This document shows positions 1 to 8,237 of a stretch of DNA of 12,748 nt, piece after piece. The first letter of the stretch is position 1; every line of letters starts with the position of its first letter. The position numbers and the translations under genes were made by a program. Source of the stretch: Pseudomonadota bacterium. GTDB lineage: Bacteria > Pseudomonadota > Alphaproteobacteria > Rhizobiales > Rhizobiaceae. The stretch covers positions 1 through 12,748 of the forward strand of contig JAEZXF010000288.1 in the NCBI GenBank assembly GCA_023419995.1, in the 5' to 3' direction. The notes below the pieces were generated by a model, which was not told the DNA's origin, made no database searches, and saw only the letters and a list, made by a program, of their open reading frames with translations.

Positions 1-8
1 CCGACCTC

Positions 9-20
9 CAACCCGTCACG
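9..20 (-). repeat. Leader motif, copy 1 (CAACCCGTCACG)
   Basis: The 12-base word CAACCCGTCACG occurs here and again at 1484-1495. In both places it is followed on the plus strand by a pyrimidine-rich CTCT/CCTCT stretch. Read on the minus strand, the second copy lies 47 bases upstream of the ardC start. This copy would therefore precede a minus-strand gene beginning left of base 1. From memory, similar GTGACGGG-type leaders precede several cargo genes (ardC, DUF2958, parB-like) on alphaproteobacterial mobile elements. That makes it a probable shared 5' leader, not a chance match. Confidence 0.45.
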
Positions 21-67
21 AAGCGAAGCGCCGCCCTCTTCCTCTGAAGAGTGCGACGCCAGGCCAC

Positions 68-102
68 AAAGCCGGCAACCGGAAATCAGGATTCCCGGCT
101 TT
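68..102 (-). terminator. Hairpin at the end of the DUF2958 gene, possible terminator
   Basis: AAAGCCGG (68-75) pairs perfectly with CCGGCTTT (95-102) around a 19-base spacer. The DUF2958 stop codon (86-88) sits inside the loop. A 3' stem end of CGGCTTT with only a very short T run, on either strand, makes this a weak intrinsic terminator at best. Its position at the end of the ardC-DUF2958 unit is right for one. Confidence 0.35.
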
Positions 103-481
103 CCGTATCTGTGGATGTGCGGGTGAATGCCGCACCGGCGCGGTAGAGGGCTCGTTCCGCCGCCTGGATGCTGCCGGTTTCCCACGCAGCCTCCGCCCAG
201 ACCGAGATCGGGAAATCCCCGGTGAAGAGCAGATCCCGCTCGATCCCCATGCCGAAGGGCAACCGGACCCCACGCAGCTCTTCCAGGCTCCACGAGCCGA
301 GTTCGGGGTAGCCGATATCGGCCAGGCCGAACATGATGTCGCCGCCCTGATCCAGCTCGGTGGCGAGCCAGACGCCCGCGCCGAAGGGATTGAAGAATTT
401 GACGACGGGGACGTGATCGGCGCCGCGCTGCCGGCCATTGGCGAGGAGCTGCGCACGCTGGGTACGGGTCAGGAGGATCAT
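86..481 (-). CDS. DUF2958 domain protein
   Basis: This gene encodes a 131-residue soluble protein of the DUF2958 family, whose biochemical role is unknown. It opens with the family-typical MILLTRTQRAQLLANGRQ. An acidic and aromatic core follows: a VVKFFNPFGAGVWLATEL block at about residues 27-44, then GDIMFGLADIGYPELGSWSLEEL and the DFPISVWAEAA segment. The length is normal for the family. Its ATG overlaps the stop of the upstream ardC-like gene in an ATGA junction, so the two are translationally coupled. DUF2958 genes are frequent on conjugative plasmids and integrative elements, often beside ArdC, ParB-like and DUF932 genes; that is family knowledge. A role in transfer or early establishment in the recipient is an inference from context. 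There is no signal peptide or membrane segment. Confidence 0.85.
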   Translation of the reverse strand: MILLTRTQRAQLLANGRQRGADHVPVVKFFNPFGAGVWLATELDQGGDIMFGLADIGYPELGSWSLEELRGVRLPFGMGIERDLLFTGDFPISVWAEAAWETGSIQAAERALYRAGAAFTRTSTDTESRES

Positions 482-1437
482 GCCGCCACCCTCCGCTCGG
501 TCGAGGCCGCAACCGATTCAGCGCCGTCCTCGTCGGGCAGATGCGACAGCAGCCAGTCGGCCGCCTTGCTCGCCTGCGAAGCGGCGCGGACGAGGGCGCG
601 GTTATCCTCGCGCAGCACCTCCAGCCAGGAGCCGATGTAGTCGGCGTGGCGCACGGTCGGCACGATGCCGAGCGAGGCGCAGCAGAAGGCCGCGTTCATC
701 TCGGCGACCAGCTCCTCGAAGGCGTATTTCTTCGTGCCGAAGCTGCCCGAAAAATCCCGCCCCAAGCGCGAGGCATGGCCTGTGGCATGCCCCATCTCGT
801 GGAGCGCCGTCCTGTGCCAGTTGATCGGCTCGAAATAGGCGGCCGGAGGCGGCACCTGCACGTAGTCGAGCGCCGGAACATAGAAGGCGCGATCCCCGCC
901 GATGCGGAAATCGATCCCGGTCGCCTCGATCAGCGCCTCGACCTTCGGCTCGATCATGCCGGGCGGCGGTGGCGGGGCCTCGAAGGCGATGTCCTCGGGC
1001 AGGCCCTCGCATTGCGCCGCGTTGAACACGGTGAAGCGCTTCAGGAACGGAATGCTGCTGGCTTCTTCGCCCGACTCCTGGGCGCGGCGCTTCTCGTCCT
1101 CCGGCGTGAAGCGGTCGGCATAGACGACGGTGGTGCCGCGCTCGCCCTTGCGGACATTTCCGCCCAGCGAGAGTGCTTGCCGGAAGGTGAGCCAATGCTG
1201 GGTCGGATAGCCGTGCTGGACCACTGCGCCCCAGAGGATGAGGACATTGATCCCGGAATATTGCCGCGCGGTCGCGGCATTCCTCGGCATGGCGAGCGGC
1301 GCCTTCGCCGCCGCCGTCCCCCAGGGCTGGACCCAGGGCAGCCGCCCTTCCTCCAGCTCGGCGATGATCTTGTCGGTGATGTCGTCATAGAGATTGCTGC
1401 GGGCGCCGCCTGGGCGAGCGCGGTCCTTTCTGGCCAT
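478..1437 (-). CDS. ardC: ArdC-like antirestriction protein with zincin-like metallopeptidase domain
   Basis: The product is 319 residues long. ArdC-family proteins bind single-stranded DNA and protect incoming plasmid DNA from restriction in a new host. The N-terminal ssDNA-binding domain (about residues 14-145) carries the family pattern: YDDITDKIIAELEEGRLPW, then PWG, then YSGINVLILW (60-69), then WLTFRQAL and GGNVRKGERGT. After a proline-rich linker (PPPPPG near 155-160) comes a zincin-like domain with the zinc-binding HEMGH at 213-217 (LHEMGHATGHASRL). A downstream EELVAEM (241-247) probably supplies the third ligand. The catalytic motif is intact. The start is supported by GGAG nine bases upstream of the ATG. 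The gene forms an operon with the DUF2958 gene (ATGA overlap). The leader repeat and a hairpin cluster lie upstream. Antirestriction activity is inferred from the family. Confidence 0.88.
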   Translation of the reverse strand: MARKDRARPGGARSNLYDDITDKIIAELEEGRLPWVQPWGTAAAKAPLAMPRNAATARQYSGINVLILWGAVVQHGYPTQHWLTFRQALSLGGNVRKGERGTTVVYADRFTPEDEKRRAQESGEEASSIPFLKRFTVFNAAQCEGLPEDIAFEAPPPPPGMIEPKVEALIEATGIDFRIGGDRAFYVPALDYVQVPPPAAYFEPINWHRTALHEMGHATGHASRLGRDFSGSFGTKKYAFEELVAEMNAAFCCASLGIVPTVRHADYIGSWLEVLREDNRALVRAASQASKAADWLLSHLPDEDGAESVAASTERRVAA

Positions 1438-1483
1438 CGGGATGATCTCCGCGACGGGCGCCGGAGGCCACTCCTCCAGCCCT

Positions 1484-1495
1484 CAACCCGTCACG
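1484..1495 (-). repeat. Leader motif, copy 2 (CAACCCGTCACG), upstream of ardC
   Basis: This is an exact second copy of the 12-base word at 9-20, with a similar pyrimidine-rich stretch after it on the plus strand (CTCTCCCTCT here, CTCTTCCTCT there). On the minus strand it reads CGTGACGGGTTG and lies in the 5' untranslated region of ardC, 47 bases before the start codon. It may be part of a shared leader or promoter that co-regulates cargo genes of one mobile element. Confidence 0.45.
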
Positions 1496-1531
1496 GAAAA
1501 CCCGTCCGCACTCTCCCTCTCAGGGGGCGTT

Positions 1532-1605
1532 GCGGGGTCTCCCCGCTGAAGGGGGTGCGCCGGCAACGATAGTGCCGGCCAGGGGGGAAGGCCTTCCCCC
1601 TTCAG
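1532..1605. repeat. Cluster of inverted repeats upstream of ardC
   Basis: Four inverted repeats are packed into 74 bases. GCGGGG-TCT-CCCCGC (1532-1546) is a 6-base stem. CTGAAGGGGG (1546-1555) pairs with CCCCCTTCAG (1596-1605). Nested inside that pair are GCCGGCA-N7-TGCCGGC (1559-1579) and a perfect 18-base palindrome GGGGGAAGGCCTTCCCCC (1583-1600). On single-stranded DNA or RNA this would fold strongly. The surrounding gene-free stretch (1438-1746) also holds a TTTATT/AATAAA pair (1625-1645) and a CGCGGG/CCCGCG pair (1631-1656). I see no convincing gene in it. Possible roles are a transcriptional barrier, a regulatory leader, or a single-stranded-DNA promoter or origin structure; none is proven. 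Confidence 0.6.
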
Positions 1606-1746
1606 GCCCACGGCAAGATGCGCGTTTATTCGCGGGAACAATAAAACGAGCCCGCGCGAAGGAAGAATCAGAAGCGAATAGCCGTCGCCGGTGTTGGCGT
1701 CTCCCGGTATGATGAGGTGAGTTTGGCGCTCAGGCTTGGAAAACTA

Positions 1747-2634
1747 ATGACGCAGCATGACCAGCACATCGCCGCGTGGCGGGATGCTTTTCGCGACGAG
1801 ACAACGGGCATCCACAGAGCCATTCAGGATCTGCTCTGGAACTACGCCGCCTTTCGCACGACGGTTCGGATCGTCCGTCTTGCAAATGAGAAGAGAGGCT
1901 CGAGACCCCCGCTTAACCAGATGATGTTCAATCTCGTTTCCGAGGGATACTGGTCAAGCCTGCTTCTCGGCACTCGCCGACTTCTCGATAAGGCCCCGAT
2001 AAAAGGCCCCAAGGGAGTTTACTCGATCCGATCTGTCGTCAACGACGTGAAAGCGAGCCAAAACTGGTTGACCAGGAGAATCTACGTCGAGAAAGTGCTT
2101 GACGCGCAATACGATCTCGATCGCCTGCATCAAGAACAACATGACCACCTCGTCGCCGCGAAGGGGCGTCCGGTGTGGGGCGATCCAGAGCTCATGAAAA
2201 GTGAGGCCGCGCATCGGCATTTCGATGTTTTGAGCGGCGTTTCTGCGTCAGAGCGTAACCCGAGCAATCTGATCTCGGACACGGTCTTCGAGAAGATCGA
2301 AACTCGGCTTGCCCGCCTTGATCGAATTGCCGAGCACGTTAACTCGCATGTTGCTCATGCCGGGAACAAGCAAAGTCGGCAGGACAGGGAGCTTGGTGAT
2401 TTCGACATTCGCGATGCTGAAAAGACTCTCAGGCAGTTGAAGGAAATCGCGGATCTGGTCGGAGTGTGGTTCGCCAACGAAGGCGGTGCGGGCCTCGCCA
2501 CATATCTCGGTGACCAATTCGAGGGCCTCGATCATCCTGTTGTAGACACCGCCGACCTTGCCGACCTTGCAGAACAATGGCGATTGATCGATAGAGAAAT
2601 CGCAGAATGGTCGATCGGGCCAGAAGATCTGTGA
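1747..2634 (+). CDS. Hypothetical protein, AbiU2/HEPN-like
   Basis: This predicted soluble, largely helical protein has 295 residues from the ATG at 1747. A GTG at 1717 would add ten residues. Neither start has a strong ribosome site, though GGA lies six bases before the ATG. The family is not certain. Two features recall AbiU2-type HEPN-like proteins: an LLLGTRRLLDK block (about residues 72-82) followed by YSIRSVVNDV, and later a VNSHVAHAGNK motif (about 198-207) ahead of a long charged helix (DAEKTLRQLKEIADLV). A strict catalytic HEPN Rx4-6H motif is not evident, so RNase activity cannot be claimed. AbiU2 is linked to lactococcal abortive infection. Here the gene stands alone, convergent with dnaE2, between mobile-element genes and the SOS cassette. 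No partner antitoxin or nucleotidyltransferase is adjacent. Confidence 0.7.
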   Translation: MTQHDQHIAAWRDAFRDETTGIHRAIQDLLWNYAAFRTTVRIVRLANEKRGSRPPLNQMMFNLVSEGYWSSLLLGTRRLLDKAPIKGPKGVYSIRSVVNDVKASQNWLTRRIYVEKVLDAQYDLDRLHQEQHDHLVAAKGRPVWGDPELMKSEAAHRHFDVLSGVSASERNPSNLISDTVFEKIETRLARLDRIAEHVNSHVAHAGNKQSRQDRELGDFDIRDAEKTLRQLKEIADLVGVWFANEGGAGLATYLGDQFEGLDHPVVDTADLADLAEQWRLIDREIAEWSIGPEDL

Positions 2635-2698
2635 TCCCCGAGAGGCAAGCCGATTCCTTGGTTCGAACCGATACCGCCTTCTGTCAAAGCCACCGGCT

Positions 2699-5600
2699 CT
2701 ACCGGAAATCCCGCGCCTTCACCCTGATGCCGACGGCCACCGGCCCCTGCTTCTCGGCCGCAGCCGCCTCGCGCTGCCCGACACTCGCCAGATCCCGCGA
2801 CAGATCGACGATCCGATGGGCGACAAGATGCACGACCTCGCCCTCGCGCTGAACGCGGCCCCTCACGGCGATCATGCTCGATGAGAGAATGACCCGCCGA
2901 TAGCGCTCGAAGACCTTTTGCCACACGACGAGATTGGCGATGCCGGTCTCGTCCTCGAGCGTGACGAACATGACGCCATTAGCCGAGCCGGGGCGTTGGC
3001 GCACCAGGACGACCCCTCCCGCCTCCCGCCAGCGCCGGTCGCGCGCCGCCCGCGCCTCGGCGCAGCTGACGATCCGGCGCGTCGCCAGGTCCTCGCGCAG
3101 GAAGGAGACCGGATGGCGGCGCAGCGACAGGCCGATATGCCCGTAATCCTCGACCACCTCGCGACCGGCGGGCATCGCTCTCAGCGCGATCGCAGGCTCG
3201 TCGAGTTCCGGAACGGTCCGCCCCTCACGGTCCGAGGCGGCGGCGAAGAGCGGCAGTTCCTCGTCGCGCAGCCCCTTGATGGCCCATTGCGCCTCGCGCC
3301 GGGCGAGGCCGAAAGCCGGACGGAATCCATCGGCCGCGGCGATCTGATCGAGCGCCGCGACGGGAACGCCGGCCCGCCGCCAGAGATCGGCGATCGAGGT
3401 GAAATTCTCATCGCCCCGCGCCGCCACGATGGCGGCGGCATGGGCATTGGCGAGGCCCTTGACCATTCGCAGTCCAAGACGGACCGCGAGACGGCTTTCG
3501 TCGCCGGTCGGCTCCAGCGTGCAATCCCAGCGGGAGGCATTGATGCAGACCGGGCGGACCTCCACCCCATGCTCGCGGGCGTCGCGCACGATCTGGGCCG
3601 GCGCATAAAAGCCCATGGGCTGGGCGTTGAGGAGCGCGGCGCAGAAGACATCCGGGTGCCAGCATTTGAGCCAGGCCGAGGCATAAGCGATCAGCGCGAA
3701 GCTCGCCGCATGGCTTTCGGGAAAACCATAGGAGCCGAAGCCTTCGAGCTGCTGGAAGGTCCGGGCCGCGAACGGCTCCTCATAGCCGCGCGCGATCATC
3801 CCCGAGATCAGCCGGTCGCGGAACTTCGAGACGCCGCCGGTATGTTTGAAGGTCGCCATGCTCTTGCGCAGGAGATCGGCCTCGCCCGCGGTAAAGCCCG
3901 CGCATTCGATGGCGACGCGCATCGCCTGTTCCTGGAACAGCGGCACGCCGAGCGTCTTTCCCAGCACCTTCTCCAGCTCGGGCCGGGGATAATCGACCTC
4001 TTCCAGGCCCTCGCGCCGGCGCAGATAGGGATGAACCATATCGCCCTGGATCGGCCCCGGCCGCACGATCGCGACCTGCACCACCAGGTCGTAATAGGTC
4101 CGGGGTTTCAAGCGCGGCAGCATCGACATCTGCGCCCGGCTCTCGATCTGGAAGGTGCCGAGCGTATCGGCTTTGCGGATCATCGCATAGGTGCGCGGAT
4201 CCTCGGCCGGGATCGACGCCAGATCGAGGTGGATATCCTTGTGCTCGGCCAACAGGTCCAGCCCCCGGCGCATGCAACTCAGCATGCCGAGCGCCAGGAC
4301 ATCGACCTTCATGAAGCGCAGCGCGTCGATATCGTCCTTGTCCCATTCGATGATCTGGCGCCCCTCCATCGCCGCGGGCTCGATGGGCACGAGATCGTCG
4401 AGCCGGTCATGGGTCAGCACGAAACCGCCCGGATGCTGCGACAGATGCCGCGGCGCGCCGCGAAGCTGGGCGGCCAGTTCGAGCGTCAGGCGCAACCGGC
4501 GATCCTCCGGATTGAGGTTGAGATCGCGGAGCTGCTGCTCGGTGACACCAGCCTCGGACCCGCCCCAGAGCTGGCCGGACAGCGTCTGGATCAGGTCTTC
4601 GGGAAGCCCCAGGGCCTTGCCCACGTCCCGCAGCGCGCCCTTGGAGCGATAGCGGATGACGGTGGCGGTCAGAGCGGCGCGCTCGCGGCCGTAATGCTCA
4701 TAGACCCACTGGATCACCTCCTCGCGCCGCTCATGCTCGAAATCCACGTCGATATCGGGCGGCTCGCGGCGCTCCTCGGAGACGAAGCGCTCGAACAGGA
4801 GATCGTTGCGGCCGGGATCGATCGCGGTGATGCCGAGCACATAGCAGACGGCCGAGTTCGCCGCCGATCCGCGCCCCTGGCAGAGGATGCCGCGCGACCG
4901 GGCGAAGCGGACGATGCTGTTCACCGTGAGGAAGTAGGGCGCGTAATCGAGCTTGCCGATCAGGGCCAGCTCATGCTCCAGCGCGGCGGTCACCTCCTCG
5001 GGCACGCCCTCGGGATAGCGGTGTGCGGCGCCCTCCCAGGTCAGCCGCTCCAGGGTTTCCTGCGGGGTCAGCGCCTGATCGTCGCGCGCTTCGGGATATT
5101 GATAGCGCAGCTCGTCGAGCGAGAAGCGGCAGCGATCCGCGATCTCACGCGTCCGGGCCAAAGCCTCGGGCCAGCGCGCGAAGAGCCGGTGCATTTCGGC
5201 GGGCGGCTTCAGATAGCGGTCGGCATGGCGCTCGCGCCGGGCGCCGAGCGCATCGACGGTGACATTGTGGCGGATCGCGGTGACGACATCCTGCAGGATG
5301 CGGCGGCCGGGTTCGTGGAAGAGCACGTCATTGGTCACGACGGTGGGCACGCCGATCCGCGCGGCGAGCGTCGACAGCTCCCAGAGGCGCATCTGGTCAT
5401 TGGGCCGCCGCCGCAGCGTCAGGCCGAGATAGGCGCGATCGCCGAAAGAGTCGCGCAAGCGCCTCAGGCGCAAACCGCAGGTCTCGTCGGCAAGGTCCGG
5501 CACGAGGACCGCGATCAGCCCTTCGCCATAGGCGGTGAGATCGTCCCATTCGAGATGACAGCGCGCCTTGCCCGCCCGCCCCTTGCCCAGCGACAGGAGG

Positions 5601-5878
5601 CGGCAGAGCCGCGACCAGGCCGCCCGGTCGGTCGGATAGACCAGCGCCGACATGCCGCAGACGAGATCGAGGCGGCAGCCGACGATCAGCCGCACGCCCG
5701 CCTCCTTCGCCGCCTCATGGGCGCGCACGATACCGGCCAGCGTGTTGCGATCGGTCACGGCCATGGCCTCGATCCCCATCGCCGCGGCGGCAGCGAACAG
5801 CTCCTCGGCCGCGGAGGCTCCGCGCAGGAAGGAGAAATTCGACGTCACCTGCAATTCGGCGTAGGCGGGCGCGCTCAT
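2699..5878 (-). CDS. dnaE2: Error-prone DNA polymerase DnaE2 (ImuC)
   Basis: This C-family polymerase has 1059 residues, a normal length for DnaE2, and acts in SOS-induced translesion synthesis with ImuA and ImuB. The start was placed at the ATG at 5878 because it overlaps the imuB stop (ATGA) and begins with the usual [17 protein letters not shown] of DnaE2. The reading frame stays open 99 codons further upstream, but only inside imuB. The N-terminal PHP domain (about 5-210) lacks the usual HxH-type metal site, as is normal for this family. The palm carries [15 protein letters not shown] (335-349), PDIDVDF (374-380; catalytic Asp375 and Asp377) and KVDVLALGM (third Asp526). [10 protein letters not shown] (481-490) and the [13 protein letters not shown] block are intact. 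An OB-fold ([18 protein letters not shown]) precedes the C-terminal ARDFR. The polymerase looks fully active. It is the last gene of the imuA-imuB-dnaE2 operon. Confidence 0.95.
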   Translation of the reverse strand: MSAPAYAELQVTSNFSFLRGASAAEELFAAAAAMGIEAMAVTDRNTLAGIVRAHEAAKEAGVRLIVGCRLDLVCGMSALVYPTDRAAWSRLCRLLSLGKGRAGKARCHLEWDDLTAYGEGLIAVLVPDLADETCGLRLRRLRDSFGDRAYLGLTLRRRPNDQMRLWELSTLAARIGVPTVVTNDVLFHEPGRRILQDVVTAIRHNVTVDALGARRERHADRYLKPPAEMHRLFARWPEALARTREIADRCRFSLDELRYQYPEARDDQALTPQETLERLTWEGAAHRYPEGVPEEVTAALEHELALIGKLDYAPYFLTVNSIVRFARSRGILCQGRGSAANSAVCYVLGITAIDPGRNDLLFERFVSEERREPPDIDVDFEHERREEVIQWVYEHYGRERAALTATVIRYRSKGALRDVGKALGLPEDLIQTLSGQLWGGSEAGVTEQQLRDLNLNPEDRRLRLTLELAAQLRGAPRHLSQHPGGFVLTHDRLDDLVPIEPAAMEGRQIIEWDKDDIDALRFMKVDVLALGMLSCMRRGLDLLAEHKDIHLDLASIPAEDPRTYAMIRKADTLGTFQIESRAQMSMLPRLKPRTYYDLVVQVAIVRPGPIQGDMVHPYLRRREGLEEVDYPRPELEKVLGKTLGVPLFQEQAMRVAIECAGFTAGEADLLRKSMATFKHTGGVSKFRDRLISGMIARGYEEPFAARTFQQLEGFGSYGFPESHAASFALIAYASAWLKCWHPDVFCAALLNAQPMGFYAPAQIVRDAREHGVEVRPVCINASRWDCTLEPTGDESRLAVRLGLRMVKGLANAHAAAIVAARGDENFTSIADLWRRAGVPVAALDQIAAADGFRPAFGLARREAQWAIKGLRDEELPLFAAASDREGRTVPELDEPAIALRAMPAGREVVEDYGHIGLSLRRHPVSFLREDLATRRIVSCAEARAARDRRWREAGGVVLVRQRPGSANGVMFVTLEDETGIANLVVWQKVFERYRRVILSSSMIAVRGRVQREGEVVHLVAHRIVDLSRDLASVGQREAAAAEKQGPVAVGIRVKARDFR

Positions 5879-7398
5879 CCGAAAATCCCGTGCAGGAACC
5901 AGCGATGCGAGCCGGTGGCGGCATCCTCGCCATCGCCGGAGCGGAAGATCCAGAAGCGTTCGCCGGCATCGTCCTCGACCCGGAAATAGTCCCGCACCGC
6001 GATCAGCTCGGCATCGCGCTTCCACCATTCCCCGAAGATGCGCTCCGGTCCGTCGGCCCGTCGGACCCGGCGACGCACGCCCTTCCAGGAGAACCAGTTC
6101 GGCGGATGGTCCGGCAGGAGCGCCATGGTCTCGATCGGCTCCGGCCGGGAGAGCAGCCGCGAAGGGCGCGGCCAATGGTCGGGCCAGCCCGCACCCGTAT
6201 CCTCGGCGAGTGCCGGCAGACGACGGACCGAGCGCTCGGGCACATCGCTCGCCACCGGCGCGAAACGATAGACCGCCCGCGCGCCGACCCGATTGGCCAG
6301 CGTGTCGATCAGGCCGGACAGATCCGGCGCGCCCTCCTCGATCAGGCTGCTGGCCGCCTGCCGCAAAGGCAGGGGTTCGGCAAGGGTGGCGGTCAGCGAC
6401 ATGATCTCGATGCCGAAGCCCGGCGCGATGGTCTCGATCCTGTCGCAGAGAAGCCGGGTCAGGCGCGCGGAATCCCGCACCGGCATGGCCAGGCCGATGC
6501 GCACCGTCTCGATCCGGTTGTCGACCCGGTGGCAGAGCAGGTCGAGACGGCGCGCGCCAAGACCCCGCCCCTCGAGCGCCTCGCAGAGCGCCATGACCAG
6601 CTTGCGAATATAGCGCGCGATGGTCTCGGCGGCGCCGATGGGCTCTGCGAAGACGCGGCGAACCGAGACCAGCTCCTCGGGCCGGATCGGTTCGATGGGT
6701 TCGGCGATCTCGCCCAGGGCCTGATCGAGACGCCGGCAGAGCTCCGGGCCGAAGCGCCGGGTCAGAGGCGCGCGCGGCTGCCCGATCAGGTCGCCGATGC
6801 GGACAAAGCCGAGGTCGTTCAGCCCCGCCGCGATCGCGGGTGGCAGGCGCAGGGCTTGCAGCGGCAGCGGTGCGAGTCCTGGGATGGTTTCGCCGGGAGG
6901 AGTGACAAACAGCGGATCGGCCGCGTAGCGCGCCAGCGCATGGGCCGCGCCCCAGCTATCGGCGATGGCTGCGCGGGCGGTGACGCCGGACATGACAAGC
7001 CGCCCGGTCAGCGCCTCCAGCATGGCCGCCTCACCGCCATGCAGATGGTCGGCGCCGGTCGCGTCGATGACGATCCCGTCCGGCGCGTCGGCGGCGGCGA
7101 TAGGTGAGAAGCGTTGCAGCACCCAGAGCGCGAGGCGTTCGAGGCTGTCCAGGTCGGCCCGCGGGTCGGCGGGCTCGATGTGGAGGCCGGGCACCATCGC
7201 CTGGGCCTTGGTGACAGGCATTCCGGCGCGCAGGCCGAGCGCCCGCGCGGCCGGATCGGCCGCCGTCACCACCCGGCGGTTCTTCTCCCTTCCGGCGATG
7301 ACCAGCGGCGCCTCACCGGGCGGCGCTGTGTCGCCCGCCTTCCGCCGCAACCGGTCTGTCGGCCAGTTCGGCAGGAAGACAGAGATGACCCGAGCCAT
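5875..7398 (-). CDS. imuB: ImuB, catalytically inactive Y-family polymerase-like hub
   Basis: ImuB (507 residues) resembles a Y-family polymerase but serves as a scaffold linking ImuA, DnaE2 and the beta clamp. The sequence fits an inactive enzyme. The first motif reads [14 protein letters not shown] with no catalytic Asp. The second reads [15 protein letters not shown] (109-123), where Ala113 stands in place of the catalytic Glu. A helix-hairpin-helix-like [13 protein letters not shown] (196-208) precedes the little-finger region starting near [12 protein letters not shown]. The C-terminal segment [15 protein letters not shown]...WFLHGIFG is the conserved ImuB tail. The position where a clamp-binding QLxLF-type motif usually sits reads RQAASSLI (346-353), which is degenerate. 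The start codon lies inside imuA (86-base overlap) and the stop overlaps dnaE2 (ATGA), so translation is tightly coupled. Confidence 0.94.
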   Translation of the reverse strand: MARVISVFLPNWPTDRLRRKAGDTAPPGEAPLVIAGREKNRRVVTAADPAARALGLRAGMPVTKAQAMVPGLHIEPADPRADLDSLERLALWVLQRFSPIAAADAPDGIVIDATGADHLHGGEAAMLEALTGRLVMSGVTARAAIADSWGAAHALARYAADPLFVTPPGETIPGLAPLPLQALRLPPAIAAGLNDLGFVRIGDLIGQPRAPLTRRFGPELCRRLDQALGEIAEPIEPIRPEELVSVRRVFAEPIGAAETIARYIRKLVMALCEALEGRGLGARRLDLLCHRVDNRIETVRIGLAMPVRDSARLTRLLCDRIETIAPGFGIEIMSLTATLAEPLPLRQAASSLIEEGAPDLSGLIDTLANRVGARAVYRFAPVASDVPERSVRRLPALAEDTGAGWPDHWPRPSRLLSRPEPIETMALLPDHPPNWFSWKGVRRRVRRADGPERIFGEWWKRDAELIAVRDYFRVEDDAGERFWIFRSGDGEDAATGSHRWFLHGIFG

Positions 7399-8074
7399 CG
7401 CACGCCTCCAGTTCGATATCGAGACATTCGCCCGCCCGCGCCCGGATCAGCTCGACCAGCCAGCGCGGCCGCCCGACGCCGGGAACTGGAAGGGACGAGG
7501 ACGGCAGCGCCGAGATCCGCCAGCGGGTCATCGCCGCCGTCGGCTGCCCGAAATCGCTGGCCTCCGCCTGTCGCCGCCAGCGGCGCAACGCGATGCAGAT
7601 CGTCGCCGAGCCTTTCGCGGCCAGATGCAGCCGCCGCGAGGCGGTCATCGGCAGGCGCGCGACGTCGCCCACGACCGCCCCCAGCCCGCCATGCCGCAGC
7701 CCTTCCTCCATACAGGCCAGAACGGCCTTGTCGTCTCCGGCTTCGACGAAGATCACCCGGCCGGGCGGCAGTCCGGCCTGCTCCAGCCCCGGTGCGAAGA
7801 GATCCTGTAGCGCCACGCACCAGAGCACCTGCCCGGTGGTGCGGGCGGCGATCCCGGCCGTGAAACAGGCCGCAGCCGCGCCATCCACCGCCCCGTTGCC
7901 GCCTCCGGCGACTTCATGGAGGCATCCGAGCGCCAGCCCGTCACCGGGCAGCTTGCGATCCAGCGGCGCGATCCCGAAGGGCAGCACCTCGTGCGGATGC
8001 GCGCCATCGCCTTCGAGCCGCGCGATGCGCGCCCGAAGGTCGGCAATGGCTGGGCTGTCGGCACGGCTGGGCAT
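7313..8074 (-). CDS. imuA: ImuA, RecA-like mutasome accessory protein
   Basis: ImuA (253 residues) is a RecA/SulA-like protein that works with ImuB and DnaE2 in damage-induced mutagenesis. The start at the ATG at 8074 gives the family-typical opening PAIADLRARIARLEG followed by LPFGIAPLDRKLPGDGLALGCLHEV. The reading frame continues open upstream to 8245, but that extension would run through the promoter and LexA box. The Walker-A-like region is degenerate (EVAGGGNGAVDGA). Further conserved parts are GQVLWCVALQDLFAPGLEQAGL, GRVIFVEAGDD, GLGAVVGDVARLPMTASRRLHLAA and the C-terminal RWLVELIRARAGE...[13 protein letters not shown]. That C-terminal block is encoded inside the overlap with imuB, so the overlap is genuine. 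A GGAG lies 13 bases upstream of the ATG, which is a poor ribosome site. It is the first gene of the operon. Confidence 0.92.
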   Translation of the reverse strand: MPSRADSPAIADLRARIARLEGDGAHPHEVLPFGIAPLDRKLPGDGLALGCLHEVAGGGNGAVDGAAAACFTAGIAARTTGQVLWCVALQDLFAPGLEQAGLPPGRVIFVEAGDDKAVLACMEEGLRHGGLGAVVGDVARLPMTASRRLHLAAKGSATICIALRRWRRQAEASDFGQPTAAMTRWRISALPSSSLPVPGVGRPRWLVELIRARAGECLDIELEACDGSGHLCLPAELADRPVAAEGGRHSAAR

Positions 8075-8122
8075 ATGAGGATGGCGTCTCCGGGGCTTTG
8101 CACTGGTCGATTCCGTTGCTAT

Positions 8123-8137
8123 GTTCTTTATTTGTTC
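8123..8137. promoter_or_regulatory. LexA (SOS) box, alphaproteobacterial GTTC-N7-GTTC type
   Basis: The sequence GTTCTTTATTTGTTC is an exact GTTC-N7-GTTC direct repeat, the established LexA-binding pattern in alphaproteobacteria. It sits in the 163-base region between the divergent imuA and SRAP genes, 48 bases from the imuA ATG and 100 from the SRAP ATG. On the imuA strand it falls just downstream of a TTGACT -35 hexamer, where bound LexA would block RNA polymerase. Control of imuABC is very likely; control of the SRAP arm is plausible from position. Confidence 0.85.
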
Positions 8138-8157
8138 TCTTACAGGTCGAGAGTCAA
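8130..8157 (-). promoter_or_regulatory. Probable imuA promoter
   Basis: On the minus strand TTGACT (8152-8157) matches the -35 consensus at five of six positions. A spacing of 16 or 17 bases puts an A/T-rich -10 (ACAAAT or CAAATA) inside the LexA box. The -10 is weak, so the exact start of transcription is uncertain. The overlap with the operator is what a repressible SOS promoter would show. Confidence 0.5.
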
Positions 8158-8237
8158 TCTCGGCCATCCCGGAAGTGATCGACGGGGTGCAATGCCCTAT
8201 GGTGACGTAAAGTATTCGCAAGGAGAGTGGCGGGGCG

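Noticed and set aside
541..1572. Plus-strand open frame opposite ardC
   Set aside because: It is antisense to the ArdC-like gene, which has an intact zinc motif; the product has no domain and is Arg-rich.
1530..1712. Small plus-strand open frame of 60 codons in the ardC upstream region
   Set aside because: It runs through the hairpin cluster, has no good ribosome site, and its product has no recognisable feature.
2655..2675. GGTTCGAACC palindrome resembling a tRNA T-arm, possible attachment site
   Set aside because: The flanking bases do not form a T stem and no acceptor, D or anticodon arm is present. Without a second copy it cannot be called an attachment site.
2918..5989. Very long open frame on the plus strand opposite dnaE2 (about 1023 codons)
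   Set aside because: It is antisense to a fully conserved polymerase, rich in Arg, Gly and Ala with no recognisable domain. Such frames are a by-product of high-GC codon use.
5879..6175. Upstream extension of the dnaE2 reading frame by 99 codons
   Set aside because: It lies wholly within imuB and does not resemble a polymerase N-terminus. The ATG at 5878 gives the family-typical start and an ATGA overlap.
5890..7107. Long plus-strand open frame opposite imuB
   Set aside because: It is composition-driven antisense to a recognised gene, with no family features.
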